64,000 nucleotides of DNA, taken from the NCBI RefSeq assembly GCF_022376445.1, contig NW_025954965.1:930001-994000 (forward strand). The letters run 5' to 3'. The position numbers and the translations under genes were made by a program. Positions 1-14,776 of this stretch are shown piece after piece. Every line of letters starts with the position of its first letter. The stretch's first letter is position 1. The notes under the pieces were generated by a model. The model was not told where the DNA came from. It made no database searches and worked only from the letters and a program-made list of their open reading frames with translations. The stretch comes from Fomitopsis serialis. Taxonomy: Eukaryota > Basidiomycota > Agaricomycetes > Polyporales > Fomitopsidaceae.

Positions 1-2160
<2,160 letters not shown>

Positions 2161-2439
2161 GGCTGAGACGCAGCGAGCCCGACGTTGGTGAGAGCGATGA
2201 AGGAGAGTTGTTCTGACTTTACGCGGATCCCAGGCCTGCCTCGGTCAGTGACGACCGAAATTCCGTCGCTCTCCGAACGCGCGTGTCCCGTGATATTCCC
2301 CGCGTCGCCCGAAAGCGCCGGCCGCTTCGGCCAATCATACGGTTGCAATTAGCCTCCTCTAGCCTCGTTAACGTTCGTCCTACTCGAATATGTTCTACAC
2401 TACACTACACTGAATTACTGCAAGGGCATCGTCTCTCTG

Positions 2440-5252
2440 CTATCGCAGCGCCCCCAAGGGATCGTCCTGCACCCCTCTGCGCGGAGCTTGATCGCGCGGA
2501 GTAGACTGAGGCACCTCCGACGGCGGTGCGGGCGGCGGCGGAAATGCGGGTGTTGTGGGGGTCGTCGTCCACTGCGTCGTCGAGGTCGGCGGGGGAATTC
2601 GGGGAAGAGACGCAATAGGAGAACTGTTGCTCGAGAAGTCTGAGCGCGTGTAGTTCCACGGTGCAACGGGCTTCTGAGGCATCGAAGACGTTGGCGGGAA
2701 GCGTGGGGATGGCAGGCTGGACGGGTTCGAGGATGCAATCGTACCGAATTTGGGCGGGGAGCGAGCAATGCCGTGATGCGAAGAGCTGATAGCAGAGGAA
2801 CTTCTGCTTGTTGCAAGTCCTTGCGGTCGAGTGGGGGGTGGCGGCGCAGCGGCAGGCTGAGGCGGCTTTGGTGTAGATCGCTCGATATCCCTTCGTCGCT
2901 CGGCTTCTCTCTCCTTCTCTTGCTCTTCCTTCGCCTCCCTACGCTTCTTTTCCTCTTCACCAACCAATCGCTCCTCCTGTATGTCTGTTGTGTTGCTCTT
3001 GAGGACGTCACGGACATATGCTAGCGACTCCAGTGCCTCTTGTTTCCTCTTCATAATGGTGTCTTTGCTATTAGCATCGCCCTCATCCTGCAGAAGAGTG
3101 TCGACTATCCATTCGACGGAGTCTCCTAATCGCCGTTGGACCTTGCGCAGCTCTGAGAGTTCACGCTCCAGCTCGAAGCGTGAGCTGGACTCCCAGCTAT
3201 GGCGCTCAGCCACTGGTCTCTCATCAAGCAGAGGATACGCCGCATAAGCGGACTGTGGAGACAGCGGGAGCTTGCTGATCGAATTGGCGAGGTCCGGGAG
3301 ATTGCGCTGCAGTAGCTCGTGTCAGCATGAGATTGTTTGGCTCACACTTGAAAGTATACCTTCAGCTCTGAGACCGCATTCATAACAGTCTTGTTGATAC
3401 CAAGGCTTTCGCCCCGTTCCAAAAGTCCACGAGCCAACATCTCCGGAAGGGCCATCGGACTCGATTGCTGGCGCGAGTGTCCGACCCTGCTGCTCTGTCC
3501 CGGTCCGCGCTGCGTCCCCGCGTTACTTCCAGACGAAAATGACTGGCCACGATCACCGGGCCTGGGGCGCCGCCGAGCCGGCGGCGGGGGTGGTTCGGGA
3601 ACCTCAACAGGTATATCGAGCAGGTTCCGATTCTCGTGAATGATGGAGACACCTGCTGTCGGACTCGGTGACATTTGCAGGGTGAGAGCCTGGCGGAGCA
3701 GGAGAGTAGCGTGGTGTGCTGTAGGTGGTTCCGAGATGGTATCGCCGGGTGTTGAGGGATATCGTAGCAAAAACGTCAGTTGGCCGCTGTAATCAGACGG
3801 GATGACTGCGAGACAAGATGCGGAAACATTCGTTAGTATTGTCCGCGCGACATCGTCACCTCGACGCTTACGTTTATTACGTATGCGAATGAGCATCGCG
3901 ACACAGATCCACTCTGCGAGGTCAAAAGACGGGTCACAAGCGAACAGCCCATCCCAAAGGATCATCGAGTCGTGCATATCAAACTCGCGGGTGAACAGCA
4001 AGCGCAACCACCGTCTGCCGCGAATCGTTCAGTCCCCCTTGACTGGCACACTAACAGCACACCTGAACTCACATTCCGTATATCTGTGGTTCGATACCAG
4101 CATTCTGCATGCTCTTCCAGAGCTCCGGGTCCACCGACTTCAGGTAGGTAGATTGTACGCGATTGCATGCCTCTACAATCGGTGCCACGAACGGTTTTAT
4201 TGTAGATCCGTTGGGACCAGCATTCAGTTGAACGTGCGATGACAGCGGTGATTTGTCTGCAGCCTTCTTCTCCTGCCATTCGTACCAGCGGCCCACGCCG
4301 TTCATCACGGAAGTGAATAGTGCCCAGGCGTCTGCGACAATCCATGCCCTCGAGCAAAATTCCTTGACATTGGGGTCGTCCAGAGTGGGGTCCTTCTCGT
4401 CAATGGAGTCATAATCCACCGCGTAATATAGCGGGGCAAGCAGCTCGTGCATGCCCTGACGATAGCCTACGTCAGGATGCATACTCGAATGGATGAAGAG
4501 GACGTTTGTCAAATGAGCTTGCACGTCGGGGTCACGGAAGTAACCGATGTCAGGGAACCTGGAAAGCAATTCATCCCGCTGCAAGGTCCTAATGCGAGGA
4601 CACGTACGTGCGCTCAACGTCCTTCAGAATCTCCTTCCGCAGCTCCATAGATGCAAACCATTCCGTCCATGGGTTCTAGAAGACGGTCGGCGGGCAGGGC
4701 GCTGAGCCAGAGGGCTGCACGCACCTGGTCGTCCAGGCTCAATGGGTTGTTCCTCGACAAGTCCAAGCGTGTCTGAGCGATTCTCGACGGCGGCTCATTC
4801 GTACCAGGGATAGTGAGACCATCCTCGTAACTACCATCTGGTGCCCGCATCTTCTCTAGCAACAGCGTCGTGTATTCATGTCGTGTAGCGCGCAATGCCT
4901 CTAGCGGGGACACAGATATCACATCCGACTTCGTCTGCAAAGGCTCAGCTTGCACAAGAAACAGCTGCACAGGGTTTTGATCGTGAGCATTCCTTCGACA
5001 ACCATGGAGACGCATCGCACTTTCCAGGCCAGACTCCTCCCAGCGACGCCCGGCGCATCGTCCGAGGCTTGGAACAGACGGCCGCCGAGGGCAGCATCTT
5101 TGATCTTCGAAAGACTGGGGGAGGTATTGAAAAGGTGGTCGTATGCATCCCTAATGCAGCAAGAGGTTATGGGATTGAACCTGCGAGGCAAGGTTCGATC
5201 GTGAGACGGACTTGATCTCTTTCACCTCCGGTCTAGTCCGTCCTTCGGACAT
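2440..5252 (-). CDS. TBC domain Rab GTPase-activating protein, TBC1D5-like
   Basis: Predicted GAP for a Rab GTPase; TBC1D5 relatives act on Rab7 with retromer and in autophagy. The TBC domain has both catalytic fingers: TRLDLSR (arginine finger, IxxDxxR type) near 4770 and GYRQG (glutamine finger, YxQ) near 4460. It continues in the next exon with WLRLLFTREFDMHDSMILWD. The C-terminal third is low-complexity: a Pro-rich linker, a charged coiled coil (about 2900-3200) and a Ser/Pro/Thr tail ending at 2440. Introns splice cleanly, for example 3317-3360. The 5' end is uncertain. The first secure coding block (RDAYDHLFNTSP) lies near 5170. An ATG at 5252 opens MSEGRTRPE, but I could not find a clean splice joining it to that block. 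Assignment to TBC1D5 rather than another TBC family is inferred from the split domain and long tail. Confidence 0.85.
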
Positions 5253-5538
5253 GGCATTCAGAAATATGTCTACGCGTAGAGCTCAAGAGTAGTGTCCGGG
5301 GAATGAGCAATCGAAGGGGAGGTGAAGGTGTCGTTGTCGGGGAGCTGTTCAACGACCCTGCGGAGCATACTTCGGGCATAGCTCGGCGATACCAGCCACA
5401 TCAATGGATGTAGATCTCGATCCGTTGAGAGGACTGGGAGCTGTATGTAAGTTACGTCGACGAGCACTCGGGTTGACAGAAATGCCACAGTGATCTCAAG
5501 GATGACTTCTTTGTTATAATACGTGGTCAGAGTAGATA
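5253..5538. other. Short intergenic stretch with an unassigned open frame
   Basis: This lies between the stop of the JmjC gene (5539) and the putative start of the TBC gene (5252). The minus strand is open from 5548 to 5270 without an ATG at its head and reads as plausible protein. It may be an alternative 3' exon, an unrecognised 5' exon of the TBC gene, or plain 3' UTR. A 10-bp palindrome CTACGCGTAG lies at 5270-5279. Confidence 0.3.
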
Positions 5539-7046
5539 CTAGAACCACATTGACACCGAAAAGCTAGTACTTTCACTGCGCATGGCATGCCACCAGCCTG
5601 GCGGGAAGAACAGCAAATCGCCCGGCTTGAGTGTCACACTCATCGCGCGCGGAACTGCTTCTTCCCAGAACGCCGGCATGTCTTTCTGATTCCCACGTTG
5701 TGCAAAGACATCGACCGTCGACGTATTGCTCATACATGGGTTGGTAGTATTTGCGGCAGGGTTGTGAGTATGATCGCTTGCATCGCCATTCGGAGGAGGA
5801 TAAGGATACATGGCCGGGGTTGCTTCTGGAGGCGCCAGCCAGACTGTTTTGTGACCTACGACTTGGGCTGCGAAGTCTTGGACGTAAGCAAAGGGCGCAA
5901 AGCACGTGTGACAGACACCTACCGTAGAGATTGAAGAACGGGTCCTGCAATTAGGCCGACTGAGCAAGCCCGCCAAAGTTAAGCATGATCGTCACCTACA
6001 GTGTGGGCAGGCGATGTCATACGAGCTGGCCCTAACCAGACATTGAGAACAAGCTGCTCCTCATTGGCCGGCGGAGCATAGTCCGGGAATTCCTTCGGTG
6101 TCGGTAAGGAAGCGTATGCGTAGTCGGGGATTACGACGTCGTCGCGTAGTTTGGGAAACTGCAGAAACAAATTGTGTTGTGCAAGATAGAGTTTGCGTTT
6201 CTCCGGTGTTTGTTGCGCATGGGGCTCGAGGGCGTCCAAGAAATCGTTCCAAAGCATCATCTTCTGCGTCCAGTCGTCATCGCGATAGTCGTCGCCTATC
6301 TCCACTGGTACGACTCTCCCTGGGCCAGCTATCGATCGCAGGTAGTCAAGTGACCTCCACGGATGCTCATTCAGAGCAGGCCAATCGGTGATATAGCCCG
6401 GGATAACAAAAGGTCGTTGCGAGTACTGACGTACGAAAGCCAGCAGAGATGGCGGGCTATCCAGATAGGGGACCTGGTGAAGGGCCGAATGCAATGTTCT
6501 GGATACAGAAGTCGAAGTTACACCAATTTTGCCCAGCGGGCGGTCCACACCGCGTGTCCGCCCAAGACAACCCATTGCGTGGTGTTGAATCCCAAGGATC
6601 AGGTCAAGGATGATGTTCCGCCGGTCTTCCCCAGGAGCGCCAGCGATGACGATAGCATGGTCTAACCTGGAGATGCACGACATAGCCTGAATACAGTCTT
6701 TCGCAAGCCCCAGCTGAAGGACGTCGCCCAAAGAGCGAAAAATGCACGCGTCCGTGTAGAGCATCCGCCAACTTAGTGCGTCTGAGCGGGGTGATGTCCG
6801 CATCTCTTCATACGCCCGATGGATGACTGTGTCCAGTTGGCTTGACGTCGGCTCGTCCCACTTCGCTTCATCGAGCAGTTCCAAGGCAGCTTGTACGGCA
6901 TCCATCTCTAGGCGGGCTATACAAGTTCAGAGTCACTCACTAAGGTCGTTTATTAGTTCGTACTCACCTACATCTTGAAGGACGTGGCGATCGCGCAGCC
7001 GGAATAGAAGCTCGCGGACGAAGGGTTGTGCCCACGCATCTGACAT
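5539..7046 (-). CDS. JmjC-domain Fe(II)/2-oxoglutarate oxygenase, JMJD5/KDM8-like
   Basis: Predicted iron- and 2-oxoglutarate-dependent hydroxylase or demethylase. The first exon (ATG at 7046, MSDAWAQPFVRELLFRLRD) joins the main exon across a 50-bp intron, giving VLQDVARLEMDAVQ. The JmjC core shows the metal motif H-x-D in SPAHTDPFFNL, formed across the intron at about 5944-5998. The distal histidine is in FFPPGWWHAMRS. The protein ends SFSVSMWF with a stop at 5539, close to the way JMJD5 proteins end. An N-terminal helical region precedes the domain (residues about 1-190), as in JMJD5. The product is about 450 residues and no frame break was seen. It is divergent from MOT1 with a shared 577-bp upstream region. 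The substrate (histone, or protein arginine as known for JMJD5) cannot be told from sequence. Confidence 0.85.
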
Positions 7047-7623
7047 GATCACGACGCTAAGATATGGTGTGCGTCTGGCCTACTGCGCACCGATGAGAAA
7101 CACGATGAAGACGAGGGGGAAGAGGGCAGTCGGTGTGGATGACCTGCAGACACGGGAGGCGAAGGAGTGGCACAAAGTCTCGCCTCGGAGTGTCCAAGCG
7201 TCGAGGAGCATCCCAACAGCGGCCGAGATCTAGATCACGATATGAGCAGATCTCGTCGAATTGCCTGATCGAATCACGTACCAGCAAGCGCCCACCGATG
7301 TCTTCCGCTGGTGTGCAGCTCCTCAATGCACTGTCGGGTCTGGGAGGACAGCGCTGCGTATGCGGAATGCGCGGCGCCCCTTATTCTGAGCATCACGGAG
7401 CAGCAAAAGGCCTCCAAGAGCTGAGAAAGGCAAAGTGTCACATGTGACGCGCCGAACTGCAGATGACCGAAGCTGATGGTCACGCGTGACGGCGGCAAAT
7501 TTCGTCACAAGGACAGGGTGATAAAAGGTGCAGTCGCTGCAGCGAGGGGGCGTGAGAAAACCCCGTTTACTACCTTCGATCCCCTAGCGCGGCGTCTCCG
7601 GTCCGACGCCGCCCGAGTCCGCC
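7047..7623. promoter_or_regulatory. Shared upstream region of the JmjC gene and MOT1
   Basis: This is a 577-bp gap between two divergent start codons with no supported coding frame. It contains two 12-bp perfect palindromes of the same design, GTCACATGTGAC (7437-7448) and GTCACGCGTGAC (7479-7490), centred 42 bp apart. A further GTCAC half-site lies near 7503. The first core is an E-box-like CACATGTG and the second contains ACGCGT. They sit 134-187 bp upstream of the MOT1 start. Function as protein-binding sites is inferred. Confidence 0.55.
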
Positions 7624-10600
7624 ATGACCTCCAGGCATGCTCCGCTGCGCATATATGGCAAGTGTAGTCGTACTCACTGTTTCCCAGATTGGACCGGCTC
7701 CTCCTCCTCCTCGATACCGGGTCCACGAGCTCGGTCAGAACAACAGCAGCCAAACAACTAGCACAACTAGCTGCCAAGAGCGTCATTGGCGATGTCTCCA
7801 TCGTCGAAGAAGACGTCAAGACTAATCGGCAACACACATACCTCGCGGACCAGTCCGCTTGGTCAGAGCTTATGGCGGTAGTCGCGCGGGTATGTCGACG
7901 GCATGGTTTGCTTCCACAAACGGCTAATGTGGGACGCTCTAGATACTGCCATGTCTCCACTCCAGATCGTACGAGACCCGTTCGGCTGCCTCAACGGCCC
8001 TTTCCCAAGTATTTTCCCTAGTCCCACTCTGGCAGCCGGGTGCAGATGTGGACAGCACACGGGATGTTTCTGTACATCCACCACCCGAATTTCCACCCTT
8101 CTCCGTGTGCGAGCTCATGGAGAAAGGTACCCTACTCCTGGCGTCGTCCGGCAAGGAGTTTGTGAAACCCACAGGAATCCTGGCTAGCTCGTCTGAAGTC
8201 AAGAAAGCTAGGAAAGAGGCCATGGGACGCCTGGGCTTGGACTTCTTAGACGGCTTCAGCGGCGATGACGATATGGACATCGAGAAGGAGCTGGTCGCTG
8301 ACGAGGCTGATCAGGACGTGGAAATGGAGACCGCCCCAAAGATTGAGGAAGAATCCGCGAGTGTCTCGCCCATCGACGTCTCCTTCAACGCAAAGCTCAA
8401 GAAAGAGCCTTCGCCCCCGCGCGCTCCGGAACTAGCACTCCTGTCATGCCACAACCCGTTTCTCAGGACGTGGTCATGGCAGACGACTCCGCATTGTCTG
8501 CACGTGAACGGAACAGACTCAAACGAAAGCGAAAGCCGGGAAACAATGCTTTTGTCGCCGCACCTGCTCCGCCTGCGCAAGGCGCTGGGGCGAAATATAA
8601 CGCAGCGCCGGTTGGCCAGTCCAAGTGCGCATCACGGATGTTACATGGCTAGATGATTCTAACAATCGTTTGCAGAGCCCGTCTTATTGCAGCCGACGAA
8701 CAATCGTCAACTGCAGGCAAGGGCAGTGAGAAGTCACCTCGAGACACTGCCTCTCAAGAGAAAGTCGTCATCGATCCCTCGAAGGGCGGTGCTGTCTCGC
8801 CTAAAGCTCAGAAGCAGTCCAAAGCACTAGAGGTTCCGCAGGGCCGTTGGGTTTGGGATGGTCTCGCCAAGGTGTTGGAAGTCGATCTGTTTAGCCCCGC
8901 CTGGGAAGTGAGACATGGTGCCGCAATGGCGCTGAGGGAGTTGTTGAAGCTTCAAGGCAAATACGGTGGCATGCAAGGTCCGTCGTCAGTGCATCGCAAC
9001 GAATGCTAACTGACGTAGCACCTGTAGTTGGGCTGAGCTGGGAAGACAATCTCCTCGCACACGAGAGGTGGTGCAACGAACTCGCCGTCCAATTCCTTTG
9101 TATTTTCGTGCTTGACAGGTTCGGCGACTTCGTCTCGGACCAGGTGCGTGGAAAAATCCTAAAATTTCTTATGCGCAGCACTAAATCGAAACCAAGGTTG
9201 TCGCACCGGTACGAGAAACGGTCTCGCAGACTCTCGCCTCTCTCCTCCTTCACATGCCTCGAAGATCTGTCCTACGTGTCCATTCGATCCTGCTTCACAT
9301 GATCCGTCAGGACTTCCAGGTTCCTGTGAAACCCATCATTTCGAAGACCAGAGGTCCCGACAGAAACACCGACAAGAGTCATATCTGGGAGGTCCGGCAC
9401 GCCGGTCTGTTGGGCATCAAATATGAAGTCGCAGTCAGAAGTGATCTCGTGAGCGCTGCGAAGTCGGAAGATGGCCAAGACCGTGACCAGGATGGAGAGA
9501 AGTCTTGAGAGGTGTAGTCGATGCTGCCGTCTTAGGGTGCGCTTGTGCTTCCTCCTACCTCCTTCGTTAAGTGCTAAAAGCTGTACAGCTTGGGTGACCG
9601 CGACGATGATGTCCGTTCGGTCGCGGCGTCCTGCCTACTACCCGTCGCCGCCCATCTCGTGGGTCGTTTGCCCGAAGAACTACCGCGAGTACTCGCCGTG
9701 CTATGGAGCTGTCTCAGCGACATGAAAGACGATTTAAGCTCCAGCGTCGGTGCAGTGATGGACCTGCTTGGTGAGCTCCATCCCGTCCATCAACCCGTGA
9801 TGGTTGCTGATAACAACCTTAGGGAAGCTGGTCACGTATGACGAGGTCATTGAGATCATAGCCGACCAAACGCGATCGTGCGTACATGAACGCTAGTTCG
9901 ATAGCTGTAAACTGACTGGTTTCTCAGACATCCGATCACGATGCTCGCGCCGACATTGTTCCCGTTCTTCCGCCACACTATCGCCAATGTCCGACTTGCC
10001 GTAGTCAACACGCTCCAGACCTTCATGACCGTCACGTCCCTTCCGAAGGAGTGGATGACCCTTCCGTATTTGCGACTCCTCTATCAGAACCTCATCGTCG
10101 AGGAACGCGGCGACATCCGCCATGCTACTCTGACAGCTTGGCGGCTCGTCCTCTCCATCATTAGTTCAGTGACCGGCTGGCTAGAGTCCTTGGCAACGCA
10201 GCAGGTCCTGCTGGAATGGTATGCTGTCTTGATGACACCCCTCGGGTTACCGCTTGACGCGTCGGCTTTCCATGATGCAACCGCTGCGATGGAGCAAGAC
10301 GGTGTATCTGAGCGGCATAACGTCGACAAGAATATGCTCGCTCAGGATCTCGCACTAATACCTGTCGAGACCGTGTTGAAGGCCCGAGTTGCGGCGGCGG
10401 CGGCGTTGGCACATGTCATTGCTTCCTGGGACAACAACGTACGTGTTTTCGCCAAGTCTTCGCCATAGAACTCACTCATTGCCCAAACACAGGGCTCGTC
10501 ACTCGACGATACATTTCGCCCCATCCTCGTCCATTACTCGAGTCGACGAGTATGCTACAGAAGTTTTTGCTGCCATCATCTCCGAAGAATGGGCCAAGAT

Positions 10601-13600
10601 ATGACGCGAAGCTGGGGCCCTCGGCCCCCTTGCTCATGGAGAAGTCGTCGCTCGCCTCTGAGATTAGCGAGAAGACACTGTCCTGGCTACAAGCCGAGCC
10701 CCCTGCGGCGTATCATGAGATGGCCTTCACTCTAGCGCGCATTCACGGAGAGTGCTACAACTCCTGCAGTCGTTCGCTTATGATTGCAAGCTGCCGCAGT
10801 CGTCCATACCGGTCTTGGGTACGGAGGTTGACATTACCGACACGAAGTCTGGTTGCTTCACCATTCAGACTGCGCATGCAGCGGTTGGCGAGATGTTCGA
10901 CAAGCTCAAGGCCAGTCTGGGGCGGACGAAAAGCGGGAACTCGCATCATCAAGGAGAAGCGTGTCAAAGTCGTTGCGAGCATCGAGCGGTATGTGGAGGT
11001 CAAGGCGCAGTATGATATCCGGGTGTCCGCCGCGTTCGCGGCAGCCTTCGTCGCCTTCAAGGGCACACCGGACAAAGTCAGCCCCATTGTCAAGGGTATC
11101 ATGAACAGCATCAAGGTAAGACGAAGTGTATATCTTTATGACGTCCCACTCACAGTCACGTGTCAGAACGAGGACAACGTCGACCTTCAGACCCGTTCAG
11201 CAGTCGCGGTCGCGGCCTTTGTCGAGTTCTGCGTGTCCCGCGAAATAGCTCAGCCCCCGGACAAGATCGTGAAGAATTTGTGCACCTTCCTTTGTCAGGA
11301 TACCGACCAGACTCCAACGTTTGCTTATGCGAGGAAGACGCTTGTGGGTATTCTGTCGTTCCCCAAGTCGGCTTCGCACAGCAATGCCAAAGAGGAGAAG
11401 AGCCCACCTAGTCCAGAGGATGCTGCGAGAGCATATCTGTCGCGCAGGGGTGCGCAGCTCGCCTTTGTGGAGCTATCCAAGAAATTCGGGGCGCGTCTAT
11501 TAGATGCTGTTCCCAAGATGTGGCAATCTATGGCGGGGGGCCTTGTCAGTGCCTGCTCTACCGGTGGGTGCTATATCGAATTCTGTGATCCATCTATTCT
11601 GACTTTTTGTTAGACGACCTCGAGAAGATGGACAAGCAGATCGAGAAGCAGTCGGGACAAGACGTCATCGACTCCTTCAGTGTCCTGGAAGCGATCGTTC
11701 CGACATTCCACGAGTCTCTATGGCCCAAATTCAGAGAAGTCTTCCCGATGATCATCCTTGCCCTTCGTAGTCGCTTCGCCATTATCCGCCAGGCTGCAGC
11801 CAAGTGTTTTGCTACGATGTGCGATACCATGACAATGGATGCTATGCGGGCAGTCATTGAGACCGTCATCCCCTTCCTCGGCGATGATCTGAACCTCTCG
11901 AACAGACAGGGTTCGACAGAGCTTATGTATCGTAAGCGACAGCTCTCGTTTTCAAGGTCTAACTGAGCTCACTTATGCTGTAGACATCGTTCAAAAGCTG
12001 GACATGAAGGCTTTACCCTATGTCATATTCATGGTCGTACCCGTCCTCGGTCGGATGAGCGACCCCGACGATGATATCCGCGCGACCGCCACCAACACGT
12101 TTGCATCATTGGTGAAGATGGTCCCGTTAGAGGTACGCTTGACGGGTTGGATCACTGATCCTACGTCGCTAATATTTCCTTCAGGCCGGATTGCCAGCTC
12201 CCCCGGGCTTCTCTCAAGAGCTGCTTCAGCGCAGGGACTCGGAGCGTCAATTTCTCATGCAGTTGTTGGACGGTAGCAAGGTGCAGCAGTACAACATCCC
12301 GGTTACGATCAAGGCCGAGCTGCGGAAGTACCAACAGGAGGGTGTCAATTGGCTCGCCTTCCTTGCAAAATATCAGCTGCATGGTATTCTCTGCGATGGT
12401 ACGTTACTTCAGTTCACATCCTCTAGCCTTGGCTCAAATGTTTTGCAGACATGGGTCTCGGCAAGACGTTGCAGTCAATCTGTATCCTGGCGAGCAAGCA
12501 TCACGAACGGGCGAAGAAGCACGAGGAGATGAAGTCACCCGACTCCGTCCACCTTCCTTCTCTCATTGTTTGCCCTCCGACGCTCACGGGCCATTGGTAC
12601 TACGAGATACTGAAGTACACCGACAACCTCAAGCCTGTCACGTATACCGGTAACTCGAGAGAGCGAAGCAAGCTTCTGTCGAGACTGAAGAAGTTCGACG
12701 TCGTCATCACCTCGTACGAAGTTGTTCGCAACGACATCTCCAGCCTCGAAGATATCAACTGGCACTACTGCATTCTGGACGAAGGTCACATCATCAAGAA
12801 TGCGAAAACCAAGCTCACCAAGGCGGTGAAATGCATCCGCGCCCATCACCGTCTCATCCTCTCGGGGACGCCCATTCAAAACAACGTCCTGGAGCTTTGG
12901 AGCTTGTTGACTTCTTGATGCCGGGGTTCCTGGGTAGTGAAACGTCCTTCAACGAGCGCTTCAGCAAGCCTATCCTATCGAATAGAGACGGCAAGTCGAA
13001 GAACGGCGAAGCGGGTATGTGAACATCGTTCCACGGATAAGCCGTCGCTGATAGCAACGGACAGCTGCCCTTGCGCTTGAGGCCCTGCATAAACAAGTCC
13101 TGCCATTCCTTCTACGTCGATTGAAGGAGGACGTCTTGAACGACCTTCCTCCGAAAATCATTCAAGACTACTACTGCGAACTGTCAGACTTACAGAAGTA
13201 CCTCTACGACGACTTCTCGAGGTCTCGTGCTGGTGCAGCCGCAGAGGACGTCGTTCGTTCTGACAAAGGTCAGAGCGGGGATCAGCAACACGTCTTCCAG
13301 TCTTTGCAATACCTGCGCAAGCTCTGCAATCACCCTGCTCTCGTGCTCAAAGATAAGCAATCCATCCTCGATGCCCTCGCGCACGCTGGGCAGAAGGCTG
13401 GGTTGAGCGACATCCACAACGCACCGAAGCTCTTGGCTCTGAAGTGAGTGTCGTCGCTGTGACGGTACCTTCATCGAGCTGACTAAGTTTCGATCATAGG
13501 CAACTCCTCGTTGATTGTGGGATCGGCGTGGGGTCTTCCGTGTCTGGAGAGATCGCCAAGTCTGAGCTTGCGGACGCCGAACCGACTACGTCGGGGGCGT

Positions 13601-14297
13601 TCTCCCAGCACCGCGTTCTCATTTTCTGCCAGATGAAACAGATGCTGGACATCATAGAGAAAGATCTGTTCAAGCCGCATATGCCTTCCGTCACCTACAT
13701 GCGCCTGGACGGTAACACCGACGCCAACAAACGCCATGCTGTCGTTCAGACTTTCAACTCCGACCCGAGTATTGACTGTCTCCTCCTCACGACCCACGTC
13801 GGTGGTCTCGGTCTGACCTTGACGGGTGCCGATACGGTCATTTTCGTGGAGCACGACTGGAACCCGATGAAGGATCTTCAAGCCATGGATCGTGCTCATC
13901 GTATCGGGCAGAAGAAGGTCGTCAATGTATACCGACTCATCACCAAGGGCACCCTGGAAGAGAAAATCATGGGGTGCGTGACCTTGCCTGTCATGTTACG
14001 ACTTTCACTAATCTCCGTCCCAACAGCCTGCAACGGTTCAAGCTGAATATCGCTAATTCTGTTGTTACGCAACAAAATTCTGGCCTGTCGTCCATGGACA
14101 CAGACCTAGTCTTGGACCTCTTCAGACACACCACAGAGGCCGAGGAATCGACTTCCGCGATGAAGAAGAATGAAAAGGAGCCGCACGCGCTGCCCGGTCA
14201 GCGTAACGTTCTAAAAGGACTGGAAGATCTACCTCCGGAGGAAGAATACGAAGGTCTCGACTTATCGAGCTTCATGGGCTCACTCGAACGACAGTGA
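7624..14297 (+). CDS. MOT1: TBP-associated Snf2-family ATPase Mot1 (BTAF1), frame broken by several indels
   Basis: Mot1 uses ATP to strip TATA-binding protein from DNA and acts genome-wide in the nucleus. The start is the ATG at 7624. It gives MTSR joined to LDRLLLLLDTGS through a GC-AG intron, matching the family N terminus. HEAT repeats follow (WEVRHGAAMALREL, WEVRHAGLLGIKYEVAV), then the Snf2 core: DMGLGKT (P-loop), DEGH (motif II), SGTPIQNN, and VGGLGLTLTGAD with DRAHRIGQKK (motifs V-VI). It ends DLSSFMGSLERQ at 14297. At least seven frame breaks lie inside otherwise conserved sequence: near 8413-8417, 9498, 10547, 10558, 10600, 10753 and 12907, with another near 10930. Nearly all are explained by one lost base in a short run. 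In an essential single-copy gene these are more likely consensus errors than decay. Confidence 0.93.
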
Positions 14298-14776
14298 TCG
14301 CTATTTATCTGACAATTCCTGGACCGTCCCGTACAGCACTAGATCACCAATAGAAGTGTAACTCGACTGTATTTGTAGGATACCACTGCCCGCACGTACG
14401 CCTATGCCTGTATAATGCCTGTTTCACTACTCCATGCTCTATGATTGTAATGCACTGTAGCTAGCTTGCAAATCGGTATAATGTTCATGGTAATTGTTCC
14501 TGGGCCTCGAGTGTATGGCGGGGCGCGTGATATGTACGATCGACGCGGCAGGAGGAGGGCGATAAGTGCAGGTCGACACACAGTTGCTGCTTATCTCCTC
14601 CCTCCACCCAGCCTTTCCTACTTGCTATCGCCCGCTACGGTACCTCAGACATGCCCGCATACCATGCCGGTATCTGGACCGCGACGCAGCTTATCTCTCT
14701 AGCAGAGCTCATAAATGAGAAGGCATTCGCGCTCATCGTCGCAGTCGGTCCCCCTTCCCCACATTGAGCCGCAGCG
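14298..14776. other. Intergenic: MOT1 3' flank and agmatinase upstream region
   Basis: This is 479 bp with no supported gene. A TATA-like CATAAAT lies at about 14709, 65-70 bp before the agmatinase ATG. A pyrimidine-rich stretch lies at about 14595-14640. Nothing else was recognised. Confidence 0.4.

Noticed and set aside
8376..8475. A 97-bp intron that would avoid the first MOT1 frame break (weak donor GTCTCC, acceptor TTTCTCAG)
   Set aside because: It would remove coding-like sequence and use a poor donor. A single missing C in the C-run at 8413-8417 keeps all of it in frame.
8413..12925. Programmed ribosomal frameshifting in MOT1
   Set aside because: There are too many sites with no common slippery sequence, and the same pattern occurs in unrelated genes. 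Lost bases at short runs explain it better.
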